A stretch of DNA of 64,000 bases from Conus ventricosus (taxonomy: Eukaryota; Mollusca; Gastropoda; Neogastropoda; Conidae), in NCBI GenBank assembly GCA_018398815.1, contig CM031616.1:68603045-68667044 (forward strand), given 5' to 3'. How positions within the stretch are numbered: the stretch's first letter is position 1; each line of letters starts with the position of its first letter. The notes under the pieces are model-generated. The model saw only the letters and a list, made by a program, of their open reading frames with translations. It ran no database searches and was not told the DNA's origin. This document shows positions 28,257 through 40,053 of the stretch, in pieces. The position numbers and the translations under genes are program-made.

Positions 28257-30677
28257 CTAACATGATCTCAGACTGTTGAGCACAAAGTCTCTGAGGTGCT
28301 TAGGCAGATGTCGTTTACGGACAGGGCGCCGGACTGGTGTTGAAACCGATGCGGTCTCAGATGCAGTAGCTGGGCTCTGGGGTGACCCTACAGCCGGGTC
28401 CTCCTGGAGGGTTGATGAGGAAGGCGCTAACACTGCCCTCTCTGGTGTAAGAGTGTCCTGAGAGAATGGCTGTGGCCCAGTCTCTGTCTGCTCCGATGGG
28501 TTTCCAGATGCCGGAGTCACTGGTGAAGACACAGGGGTCAACAAGGAACTAGGTGACGCTTCCGCACTGATATCCTGCTCTGTATTATCAAATATATCTG
28601 TGACCCCCTGTCGTGGAAGTACGTGATCAGTATGTCGTTTCAGCATTTGACCACTCGACAACCCTACCTCATATGACAATGGTCCTGTCAGCTTCCGAAT
28701 CACTCCAGGCAGCCACTTTGGTCCGATTGCAAAGTTCTTGGCGTAAACCAGATCACCCACTTGGTAGGTTCTCATGCTCGAATGATCATGATTCAGCTTC
28801 TGCTGCAACTGTTTCTGAACCACCTTTCGCTCCATGCACGGTTGGAGGATATCGAACCGAGTGCGCACCTTTCTGTTGAAGAGAAGCTCTGCTGGAGACC
28901 GACCGGTCGTTGTTTGTGGAGTCACCCTGCACCTTGACAAAAACCGCGACACCCTTGTCTCGATGGATCCTTGGTTAACTTTTCTCAACCCCTGCTTCAA
29001 GGTTTGCACAGCGCGCTCAGCTAGACCATTCGTGGATGCATGGTAGGGAGCTGACTTGATATGCTTGATGCCATTCTTCTGTAGAAAATCTTCAAACTCT
29101 GCACTGGTGAAACATGTGCCGTTATCCGATACTAGGATTTCTGGCACTCCATGAGTAGCAAAGGACTGTCGCAGCTTCTCTATAGTGGCCGCCGAAGTGG
29201 ATGACTTCACTGGGTATGCATCAATCCATTTTGAGTGTGCATCGATGATGACCAGAAACATCTTGTTGAGAAATGGTCCTGCGTAATCCACATGCAGTCT
29301 GCTCCACGGACGAGATGGGTGTAAGGGTGCCGGGCTAGGCATGTTGCGCTGTGTTTGGCAGATGGAACAGCTGTGTACAGTGTCTTCAATCTCTTTGTCC
29401 ATGTTCGGCCACCAGATGTAGGAACGAGCTAAGGCTTTCATTCGGGTCATTCCAGGATGTGACTCATGCAGGTCGTGCAACAGACGCTCACGGCCTTTCG
29501 GTGGGACCACCACCCGTGTGCCCCACAACACACATCCGTCTGCGATGCTCAGTTCACTGCGCCTAATCCAGTAAGGTTGAAGTATCTCATCATGGTAACT
29601 GTCAGGCCACCCTTTCAGAGTGTATTCCTTGACTCGAGATAATACTTTGTCTTGGTTTGTCCACTGCTGAATCTGTGTAGCCGTGACTGGCATGGTTTCA
29701 ACTTGCTCTATCAGTAGCACCGTTTCTCCCTGATCCGCTTGCCTTTCTTCAGTCACCTCGAGGGGCAATCTGCTCAGACCATCAGCATTGTTGTGTCTCT
29801 TTCCTTCTTTGTATATGATGGTGTACTCATAAGAGGCCAGGATCAATGCCCATCTCTGAATGCGCATGGCCGCCATGGCTGGTATCTGTTCGTTTTCCTT
29901 GAACAATCCCAGCAGTGGTTTGTGGTCTGTATGAATCTCGAAAGCGTGGCCAAACAAATACTGATGAAATTTCTTCACCCCAAAAATAATAGCCAAAGCC
30001 TCCTTCTCCACCTGACTGTAGTTCTTTTCAGCGCTGTTCAGAGTGCGTGAAGCAAATGCCACTGGACGTTCACTACCATTCTCCATTTTGTGTGAAAGTA
30101 CTGCCCCCACCCCATAGTTGGAAGCGTCACAGGCCAGCACTATGTCCTTTGCAGAGTCAAAGTGAACGAGTAGCTGGGGTGACTGTAACAGCTTCTTTGA
30201 CTCGATCCATGCTTTCTCTTGCAACTCCGTCCATGACCACCTGTTGTCCTTTTTCAGCAATGCATACAGGGGTGCCAGCACTGTGGAGAGATTTGGCATG
30301 AACCGGGAGTAGTAGTTTACCATCCCCAAGTATGCTTGCAGCTGCTTGGCATCCACTGGGCGCGGCATGTCCCGAACCACTTGCATCTTTTCAGGTATGG
30401 GCTTGAGTCCAGTTTGGTCGATCTTCAGGCCCAGGTAGACGAGTTCCGTGGCCAAAAACACACACTTCTGGCTGTTCAACCTTGCACCTGCCGCTTTCAA
30501 GTGTTGCAGCACTGCTGGCAAGGTCTCTAGATGGTCCCCGTGAGTCTTGCCTGCCACCAAAATGTCATCCAGTCGAACATGTACATGAGGAATGCCTTTC
30601 AGAAGGTTTTCCATGGTCCGCTGAAATATACCCGGGGCCGAGGAGATTCCAAAAGGCAGCCGGTTGTAGCGGTACAA
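28257..30677 (-). pseudogene. Gypsy pol segment: end of RT, RNase H, integrase
   Basis: 806 codons open. Begins in the RT at RYNRLPFGISSAPG. The catalytic box reads VRLDDILV, with Arg where YxDD polymerases have Tyr. RNase H: LACDASNYGVGAVLS, EKEALAI and TDHKPL. Integrase: HHCC zinc region (HESHPGMTRMKALARS... CSICQTQR), then the DDE residues in HVDYAGP, VSDNGTCF and LAERAVQ. The C-terminal tail after about residue 690 is Ser/Pro/Thr-rich. It is separated from the upstream RT part by a frame change near 30685. Confidence 0.93.
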
Positions 30678-31006
30678 ACCCGATGCGTGTTGATGGTGGT
30701 GAACTCCTTCGATTTGTCATCCAGTTGAAGCTGTTGGTAGGCCTGTGTTAGATCCAGTTTCGAGAACAAATTTCCTTCTCCCAGTTCTGCTAACACATCC
30801 ACCGTTGCTGGGATTGGGTAGTTGTCCAGCTTGGACGCCTTGTTGACCGTCACTTTGTAGTCTCCACAGATCCGAATGCTCTTATCTGGCTTGACCACCG
30901 TTACAATCGGGGCTGCCCAGTCTGAAAACTGGACTTTCTCGATTGTACCCTCTGCTTCTAGTCTATCTAGTTCTTGGCCGACCTTTTCACGGAGTGCATA
31001 GGGCAC
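30599..31006 (-). pseudogene. Gypsy RT amino-terminal segment
   Basis: Reads VPYALREKVGQELDRLEAEG then SDWAAPIVTVVKPDKSIRIC, GDYKVTVN and FSKLDLTQAYQQL. These are RT blocks 1-4 with the first catalytic Asp in KLDL. It lies in a different frame from both the protease segment before it and the rest of pol after it. Confidence 0.93.
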
Positions 31007-32259
31007 TGGACGTGGCTTGAAGTAGCACGGCTGTACATTCGGATCAACGAATATGTTGGCCTGAACCCCTCTAATGGTGCCCGTACTTCCTCAAACACTT
31101 CTGCGTGTTCATCCAGGATCTGCTGCAGCTCAGAATCAGGGGTTGTGAGTACCTTGTGCATTGCAAAAATCTCTGACCAGTCCAACTGGAGATGTTTCAG
31201 CCAGTCCCGACCCAGTAAACTGGGACCTGTTCCTTTCACTACCACTACTTCCAGCGTCGTTGGTGCCTTATGCTTGTATGTAACTGTCACCGAACAAATG
31301 CCTACCACTGGAATATCCTCTCCTGTGTACGTTTTCAGTCGCCGCCCGCATTTCTGCAAAGGCAGATAAGTCCCTCCTCTTTTGACCTGCCTCAAAGTTT
31401 CTTCACTGATCACGGTGAGAGATGCTCCTGTGTCAATTTCCATCTCGACTGGAACGCCCTGCATGTGTATCGTCACCAGGTATGGTTCTTCTTTGCTCTG
31501 TGTTTTATACACTGTGTACACCTCACTGTCATCATCTGTCCTCTGTTCAAAATCATCCACGTTTCTGACAACTCCACTACCCCAAGTACTTCGTCCCCAA
31601 CGATTCTTTGTTCTTTCTTGATACTTTCGGCACTGTCTTTGAATATGTCCTTTTTCCTTGCAGAACCAGCACTCAATGTCTCTTTTGTCTGTAATCTTCC
31701 TGTGTCCCTTGACGCTATCATTGTTCTGCTTCGCTGAACGGTCCACCCTGAAGACACTTTTAGCTTCGCTGTCAGTGGGATTTGCAGTTGCACTTCCCTG
31801 TATGTCTGCTGCGCTCTTTTCGGCCTGTTCCATGGCTGTTGCTATTTCAAAGGCCCTGGCAAAGGTCAAGTCCGCTGTTGCCAGCAGGCATCGTTGTGTG
31901 CGGTCATTGTTGATGCCGCACACCAACCGGTCCCTGAGCATACTGTCTAATCCCTCTCCAAAGTTACAGTCTGCCGACAGCCTACGTAACTGACTAACAT
32001 AGACTGCTACAGTCTCGTCGGAGCCTCGACTTCTTGTGTGAAACTTAAAACGCTGTACTATCTCCGAGGGCTTGGGCTTGAGGTGGTTTAACACCACCTC
32101 TTTCAGTTGTGTGTACGTTTTATCACCAGGCTTAGCTGATGTCAGTAGGTCACTCATAAGCTTGTAAGTGGCCCCCCCACATGCACTCAAAAGAATGGCT
32201 TTCTGTTTCCCTGCATCATCAATGTCATTAGCCGCAAAATAGTGTTCCATTCTTTCCAC
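30967..32259 (-). pseudogene. Gypsy gag-protease segment
   Basis: About 430 codons. Gag capsid-like region, then a zinc knuckle CWFCKEKGHIQRQC (CX2CX4HX4C) and an aspartic protease with the active site IDTGASLTVI and the flap/end region LLGRDWL. The frame is lost about 30 codons after the protease. The natural start is probably further upstream at 32321, where an ATG lies inside the primer site, in a frame separated by a C/G-run indel near 32277-32281. Confidence 0.92.
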
Positions 32260-32317
32260 ATACTGTTCCCAGTCTTCCCCCTATCCAGCCCAAACTCAGC
32301 TAATCGTCCGAACGTCG

Positions 32318-32332
32318 CCATCCTCGTCGCCA
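32318..32332 (-). other. Primer binding site, tRNA-Ser type
   Basis: TGGCGACGAGGATGG on the - strand, one base after the 5' LTR. It is complementary to the 3' end of a serine tRNA of the GCU type (CCATCCTCGTCGCCA). The tRNA match is from memory of the conserved tRNA end. Confidence 0.8.
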
Positions 32333-32333
32333 A

Positions 32334-32520
32334 TGATATAACTACTGTACTCACCAGTAGTTGGCTGAGGTGAAGATACTGTAATGGGGGGCCCCCCTAC
32401 CTGTGGAGAAGTGATCTTGCCTGGAGTGCTGACCGTAATTGTACAGTCGTGAGTATGGGCCGTTACAAGATGGCGCTCCTGCCTACTGACCGGGGTGTCT
32501 GCTTACCAGAATCTACTACA
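32334..32520 (-). repeat. 5' LTR of the Gypsy element
   Basis: 187 bp, same ends as the other LTR. Very short for a Gypsy LTR. Confidence 0.96.
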
Positions 32521-33101
32521 GAGGCCACATCAGGGATGCTGCAAGTTATGAATATGAGATATTTTTCCTTCAGTTTTCAGTTGCCAGTTGGGAAAGATTT
32601 TTTTTAAAATAAAAAAATGATGGTCATACTTAGTCACACACACAGAGTGTATATGAGCGACATATACACTCATTCATGCAGACATGTACACATACCAATC
32701 ACTGAAAGAAAATGTGATAAAAGAGAAAAGAAGAAATAAACAAAACAAAACAGCAACAAAACAAAACAAACAAACAAAAGAGATCAGCTTATCTCATAAT
32801 TTTTGTTTGCATTTTGTTGTTTATGTCCTGAACAACAACAAACATGTGCTTAAGCTATCAGTAATGTTGGACACAATTGATTGTTTCATTAATCAAATAA
32901 GGTTATGAACCCTTTGATCGACACTGACGAATATATTTAGTAACTGAGTAAGAGACTGCAACATCTCTGCGATAAGGTTGTGCAGATAGATTAGGTGGAT
33001 TGGTCACCCACTGTGATATCATCTTGTTCACGTTAGACAGTACACCTCTATTCAGCTGAACTAAACTCACTTTAAAGACTATTAAAAAAGAAAAAAAAAG
33101 T

Positions 33102-33275
33102 GAAGCTGATGTCCTGCAAATCCACACTTTCTCAGCTGCTTTCATAAACCCTCAGCAGTCGAAGAATCAATGGGCGCAATTAAAGTTTGAAGCTGATGTC
33201 CTGCAAATCCACACTTTTTCAGCTGCTTTCATAAACCCTCAGCAGTCGAAGAATCAATGGGCACAATTAAAGTTT
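33102..33275. repeat. 87-bp tandem duplication
   Basis: GAAGCTGATGTCCTGCAAAT to GCAATTAAAGTTT is present twice (33102-33188, 33189-33275) with two or three differences. Confidence 0.95.
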
Positions 33276-33639
33276 CACGTTCAGGAAGGATTTCCAGCCA
33301 GCCACACTACTTTCCATAAAACGCTTTTTGCCCATCAAGATTAAGGTCAATTTTAAGAAAACATACTTGTTTATGTGTGCATATGCGAGTGTGTGTGTGT
33401 GTGTGCGAGTGTGGGTGTGCGTGTGTGTGTTGAGAGCATTTCTAAATCTGTTTTGATGGAGCAAATACTTCATGGAAACAGAACTCTTACAGACAGGAGA
33501 AGAAACTGGAAATCTTTCCAGTGTATTCTGGTAATTTATTTTGCTGGTTTATTTGCCATTGAAATTTCTTTGCTCCATAATTATTTCACTGATCAGAATG
33601 CAGTTTCCACAGTACCATAGGTGCCCATTGACTCGCAAG

Positions 33640-34048
33640 CTTCAGGTGTGAACAAAAAGATTGATTTCAACTCACTATTCCAGTTAAGCAAATCTAACAT
33701 CACAAGAGGCAATACTGGCAAATTATTTGTTCAATATTCTTGCACTAACCTGAGGAGAAATTCATTTGCTAATAGAGTAGTTGGCAGGTGGAATTCTCTT
33801 CCGAGTTACATCAAACTAACTAATAATATCAACAGTTTTAAGGGCCTCCTCGATGTAGATGTAAATTTTAAAGATATAGTATATGATTTTGATGACTGAA
33901 ATTGTTCTCATCCCAATTTATATAAAATTATATGCAACTGTAATCACGCTGCGCTAAACACCGGGAAAAGTACTGTCATTTCAATTGATGGAGCACATGA
34001 AAGCCGTGAGGCTATAATAGCTCCTACCTACCTACCTACCTACCTAAA
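33640..34048 (+). mobile_element. 3' end of a CR1/Jockey-like LINE with (CTAC)n tail
   Basis: The frame from 33621 reads NITRGNTGKLFVQYSCTNLR, then RNSFANRVVGRWNSLPSYIK and INSFKGLLDVD before the stop at 33897. This is the FxxRVVxxWNSLP...FKxxLD carboxyl end of a LINE pol. About 120 bp of 3' UTR follow, ending in CTAC repeats (34022-34046). Confidence 0.8.
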
Positions 34049-34965
34049 AAGGATGCAAAAGACTGATAATCCCTTTAAAGATTCTGTAATAAAACGATGA
34101 AAGATGGTTACTTTGGTACGATGCCTGATATTTAAAAACAATGTTAAGTCAAACCAATCTTTAAAAAAGGACATAAAAGTGAACCTAGAAGTTACTTGAT
34201 CAGTAAGACTCACATCAGTTGTTAGCTAAGTTTGTAGAAAATTAATACGGGATTAGATGGCTAAACATTTCATTCCTAATAACTTGAAGTCCAACGCCCA
34301 GTTTTGTTTTACGTCTAGTATATCATAGTGTGACACATCTAACAAAGATGACAAATTAATGGATGAGAATACAATTTCAAAATCAAGTAGGCAACAATTG
34401 GGAAGACTGCCTTAGCATTGGGAGTCAGTCAATTATAGTTTTCATGACGCGCATTCACAACATGTAATTAAAAAATGAATATGTTGTATAAAGCGAGCAA
34501 AAGGCTGCCGGCCTTATCGAATCATTCTGTTCCACGATATGCCATTAAGAAAAACAAATGAAATAAATAAAAATAATGATTATTCGCTCTTGTTTGATAA
34601 AGAGACGAGTGGGTAATTCCCCCTGCGTAAACAACGTTGCATGAACGAAGGGAAACACCCCGGAAAGATCAGGAAACTTCGGTTTCTCTTGTTCTCACGC
34701 AACCATCGGCAACATCTCAGGGGCAGTTGTGAGAGGGACACGTTGGACTAGAATGGGTGGGGCAGGTCTACTTATGGGCCGATCAGATTTGGATTGTTAA
34801 CATTTAGTTGGAGACAAATTGACTGCTTACTGCTCGTGCAGACCAGTCGTTGACAGACGACAAAAAAAGACATTCAAAGTTGGACAGAAAGAACAATGAT
34901 AGCAGGATCATCATTAAAACCAAAATAACACTTTGTCGCCCACGCGCTTCGATTTAATCAAACAA

Positions 34966-35450
34966 ATGGCTTTGGATACCAAAGGCTGTCACAGATGTGG
35001 CATTCTCACGCTGTCAGGCACCGTGTACAGAAAAGGGGAGAAAGAAATGTGCAGAGCTTGCAAATGCGCGCAAGAAGCAACAGTTCGAACACCGTGTGGA
35101 CAGAACTATTGCAGTATGTGTGGCATTCTCATCGACCAGCAGGGGGCAAACTACTGTTCAGCGTGCACAGCATTGAAGAACACCTTCATTCGGCCTGAAG
35201 ATTATGGGAGAGCATCAGCAGCACGTTGTAAGTGTGATTTCTGCAGCAATGATTACAGCACGTCACCACCAGCGCACAAGTTTGCAAGACTGGAATTACA
35301 GTTCACACCTTGGAAATCGCCGTCAGAGGGAAGCAGCCAAGTGCTGTCAGAGGGAAGCAGCAGTTCAAAGGAGACGGTTCCAGCCACGTGCCAGTCTGAA
35401 GGACTGCGTGAAAACTTGGTGGAAGAGGAGCTACGAAACAAGTGGGAGAG
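34966..35450 (+). CDS. ENDOV: ENDOV exon 1: RING-like cysteine-rich module
   Basis: First ATG of the open frame; good A at -3. Cys at 8, 11, 29, 32, 34, 44, 49, 52, 64, 67, 88, 90, 93. Spacing C29-x2-C32-x11-C44-x-Q46-x2-C49-x2-C52-x11-C64-x2-C67 fits the RING-HC pattern, except that the fourth ligand His is Gln (PCGQNYCSMC). A duplicated SEGSSxxxSEGSS linker follows. The donor is GAGAG/GTATGC. If the intron is retained the frame runs on to 35568, giving a 200-residue protein without nuclease. The splice to exon 2 is inferred from phase and homology. Confidence 0.75.
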
Positions 35451-37234
35451 GTATGCATGCAACATCAAGTTCAAAATAAGGAGCTTTCTACTGGCAGACA
35501 AAGGTTCAGCTAATTACAATATGGGCAAGTATTCAAATGCGATAAGAGATCCATGTATGATCATGTAGCTTTCTTATGTTACTGGAAGCCTTTGAGGAAT
35601 GCATTTAAGAAATTTTGTATGTTTGTGCACCTATGTGGTTGTGAGTATACGTCTGTGAGCAGCGTGTTTGTACTTAGTTTACATTGTCACTGACAAGCTG
35701 ACAATCATTTGATTCATGTAGTGATCCTAGTACACTTATTTGAAGAAAAGAACCCAAACTAACAGAATTTGTCAGTTATTGTGTGAAAATAGTACAGGGC
35801 TCAGACTATGGCTACAAACATTGAGTTTTGATATCTTCAGGGACAATATATTTTATATAAATTATTGCATTTCATATTAGTCCAGATCCAACTGTAGGTG
35901 ATTGCCAGCATGGATAATTTTACATTCATTTGGTCTTCTACTATTGAGCTTACAGAGGCTTTATCTGTTATCTTCTGACAGATGATAAATACTATAACTG
36001 AATTTGCTAAAAGCATTAAAAAATCAGTTTATCTGTGGGTCATTAGCATTGATTCATAAAGTCAGGGTTGCACATCCACGTCGGACATCGGACATAGACC
36101 GATTGCACATGCAAAATGTCCGATATAACTGGCAGTGAAGAGGACAAATGTCCCATTACTTTGCCGAAAACGCGGTCACTGTCCGATAGCTTTCCGATGC
36201 TCACGGACATGGCACCGGCCGTTTATATCAAGCCCGCATAATTATTTGAGTCCGACCGTCGTACAGAACTCCAGTCTGTAACTTTAGTGTAAGCCCACTG
36301 CCCAGTGAATCACTAGGCCTATTACTAGTCCCGTGTGCCACTGGCACTAAGCTTAGTGGCGAGCTGTGGCGGTCTATTTTTAGCTCGTTGGCTTGCAACT
36401 CTGCCTCCCTGCGAGGTACACGGCTCGCAGCTGAGAGCTCGCAGCCAGCTTGTGTCAGGGTTATTTTTAGCGAAAAGCGGCTAAAGAGCTTGCCATCACC
36501 CTGCCCGTCCATACAGCTGATGTAGAAAGAGGGTTCAGCACTCAGAATTTGATTTTGACAAGTCAAAGGAACAGACTGACAGCAGAAAACCAGGCCATGC
36601 TGATGAGGGTGCAAATGGAAGGACCAAGTGATGTCAAGGGGGAATCAGAATGGGTGTTCAGGGTGACAGAAAAGTGGGGAGAGAAAAGGAAAAGAATGCT
36701 CTTCAACCAAAAAGACGACTCCAAATGAATCAATATTGTACTTGAATACTAGCATTAGCAATGAATAGTACTGATTTAGGAAAGACACTGCCTCTGTGTG
36801 TGTGACTGTGTGTGTGTGTGGACTACTATAGTATGTTTACCAAACATGGCTTCCCACTCTAGGAATATAGTCAGCTTTTGTAATACCATTTTTGTGTGCA
36901 TAAAACTTAATATACATTCAATCTGGCTTGCGTTCAAAATGTCCGATTGATTTTGTTATGAAGAGGACAAATGTCCTATTACTTCAGGGTGGTCCAGGAC
37001 ATTTGTCTATTGATACTGCTAAGGATGAACAACCCTGTAAAGTAATTCAATCTGAAAACTTTAAAACAAACTGAATTTGTTTTATTGCAAAAGATGTACA
37101 TAGCTGCCTGTTTTTGCCTTTTAGACTTCAGCCTGGTGAGTCTGTTGTAAGAGTCAGCTAATTCACATTTTATATAATCATATATCACAATGCTGTGAAA
37201 TATTTGGCGCATGCACATCGATACAGGTGTATGA

Positions 37235-37284
<50 letters not shown>

Positions 37285-37398
37285 CATGTGTTTCTTTGTG
37301 TGTATGTATGTGTGTGTGTGTGTGCGCATGTGTATGTGTAATGTGTAACAAAGTGTACTATTTATATGTATGCAAATTGTTGTGTGTGTATTTTCAGA

Positions 37399-37441
<43 letters not shown>

Positions 37442-39964
37442 TGTGCGTGTGTGTGTGTATGTGTCTGTGTCTGTGTGTTTTAAATTAATTTGCCTCCTTT
37501 GGAGTCTTACTGCTCGACGACTAGTGGTCATGTTGTGACAGGGAACAGCTGTCCCTGAAGAATAAGCTGGTGGCTCAAGACTCCCGTGCCGTGAAGAAGA
37601 TCCTCCAGGCAATCCAGTCAAAGGACACGTCCAAGACATTCTACATTGGAGGTGTAGACATCTCCTTCATCAAGAACAACAATGTTGATGCCTGCGCCGC
37701 GCTTATCATCATCTCTTTTCCGCAGCTGAAGGTGATTGTGGCTATAATCCCTTCTTCTGTTGTTGTTGTCGTACCCTGGCTTAAAGACTCCAGGGATCAT
37801 CCAAACAGCCAAAGTACTTGAACACTATGGTACAAATGCATCAACTAGGGATGAGAACATTATGTGTGTGACTGTTTTTGATTACCCCACCACATGGTCA
37901 GCCACACTCCGAGGGAATCCCTTCTTCTAATATGAATGAAAATCGAAATAGGTTTTTAAAAGAGAGGTATATGGTTACAAAGTGTAAGTTAATTATATGT
38001 TTAATAATGAATTGTAGCATTCTGTCAAGATATGGTTGTCTATGTTTTCTCATTTTGTCAATGTTCAAAGTGAGAAAACTCTATGACAGATCTGCAGAAT
38101 GCATGATCAGATCGAAGACTAGCCACACACAATAAAAATGGATAATGCTCAGGTCTGGAGGTAAGTCTTGTGTATTATCCTTTGAGTCAATTCTGCTGGT
38201 TCTTAGTCTCCAGAACATTGATGGGGACTGCTGTTTGAGGGAGATGGTGACAGGTGTCATGCTTGAGAAAGGGAGCTTTTAGTTGGTCAATAGAGGTAAG
38301 TCATCAGACTTGTGTTCCAAGGTTGGGGGGGAAGGGGGGGGGGGGGATTCCCACTCAAGTTAGCCGAGATAGAAGAGGCTGTCTTTCCAGAATTAACTTT
38401 GCAGACTCCAGTCCACTTCTGGTCATGTGGAAGAGACTTCAAGCAAAGCTCCTTTGAGATAAATCATGAACTCATGCACGAAAACTTCTTGCGAGCATTT
38501 AAAAACCCCATGTCACCTTTTGGAGAAGACTAAGCCATCACATGCCTGTGGTATGCATGACACAAAGGCATGCATGCTGGTGTCCTGTTTAGACATTTTC
38601 CCTGAAGACAGAATGTGGCTACCTGAATGGCGTGATTGAAGATGGTTTTGTATGCAACAGTCTCACCAATGGTCTTTTCTTTCTTTCTGCGTACGTAGGC
38701 TGATACTCCTGCGGACACTCCCTGTATAGCCAGGCAGTGGAGTTTTGTGTGTATGACCCTTTTTTATCCCGCCATTAAGGCAGCCATACTCCATCTTCGG
38801 GGAAGGTGCATGCTATGTGTCACGTGTCATCCATACCAACGGCCAAACTGGCCTTCTCTTCCGAAAGTTGGTGATGGGATTTGACGTGTGTGCAAGATGT
38901 TATGCGTGCGTTCACACACGGAACCTCGGTTTATAGTCTCATTCGAAGGACTACTCACCAATGGTAAACCTCAAGAGTTGTTGCTGAGGAACGAAGGAAG
39001 ACGGGGGGGGGGGGGAGTGGAGCTCATCATGGAACACTGGACTGATCTGCTTGACTCTGGTTTGTGAGTTTAGAAGCAGTCTCTGTCGTCAACAAAAACA
39101 TTGTAGGTGGTGTCCTTTGGATGTCAGAACAGGCGATACTGACTGCTACTGAAGTGACTCAGCAGCATAGCAGTGTCTTCTCGGGATGGGGTTCACTAGT
39201 TGACCGTGGGAACAACAAAGAAAAGAAAGAAACCAGTTATACAGGATTATCATTTTCAGCAACTATAAATTTGATGCTTTCTGTCTTATGTCTCTGAGAG
39301 AGAGTAACTGTCGTCATCTGATCTGAGATTTTACAGTAGAAAGATTTTCAACCAAATTTTGGGTGTGTTTTTAGAAGGTGTATTTTAAAGGGTTGTGTGT
39401 GAATGACTTGACTTCAACGCGGTGACAGCCCTGATATGGCCCTTTTGTGTTCAGCTGGACTGCAAGCAACATTACCTTACCTTACCTCATATTGTAAATG
39501 TAATTAATAGTGAACCGCCAGGAAAATGTAGACTCACGAATCACAAGAGAAAACACGACTCGTTTCGACCTCTTAGGTCTTCTTCAAGCAAGATTTGTCC
39601 TGAGTGTTTTGTCTCTTGCCTGAAGAAGACCTAAGAGGTCGAAACGTGTCATGCTTTGTCTGATTCGTTTGTCTACGTTTTCTTGGTGGTTCGCTATTAA
39701 TTACATTTAAAATTTGTTTAGATTTCCGCCTGCAATCGCCTCACTTTGCAACTAGACCTTATGTGTCCAGGTGGTCTACAAGCGTCTTGAGATGATCCAG
39801 CTGACGGCGCCGTACATCCCAGGGTTCCTGGCGTTCAGGGAGGTAGATTCCCTGATCTCCCTGTACAGAAGCATGCTGAAGAATGCGCCACAGTACAAAC
39901 CAGATGTGAGTCTCCTCTTCCTGACTGGTTTTGCTCTTGTGTTTGTATTGAATAATGCAAGTGT

Positions 39965-40053
<89 letters not shown>

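Larger units (their letters stand above)
27771..32520 (-). mobile_element. Gypsy/Metaviridae LTR retrotransposon, structurally complete
   Basis: Both ends are flanked by GAGGC (27766-27770 and 32521-32525), a 5-bp target duplication. LTRs of 185 and 187 bp start TG and end CA. They differ by three substitutions and two indels, so insertion is fairly recent. Order on the - strand is LTR, primer site, gag with zinc knuckle, protease, reverse transcriptase, RNase H, integrase, polypurine tract, LTR. This is the Gypsy order. Reading frames are broken at three places (near 32280, 31080 and 30685). No envelope gene and no chromodomain seen. Confidence 0.96.

Noticed and set aside
30974..31993. Open frames of 110-155 codons on the + strand
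   Set aside because: They are antisense shadows of the Gypsy gag-protease region.
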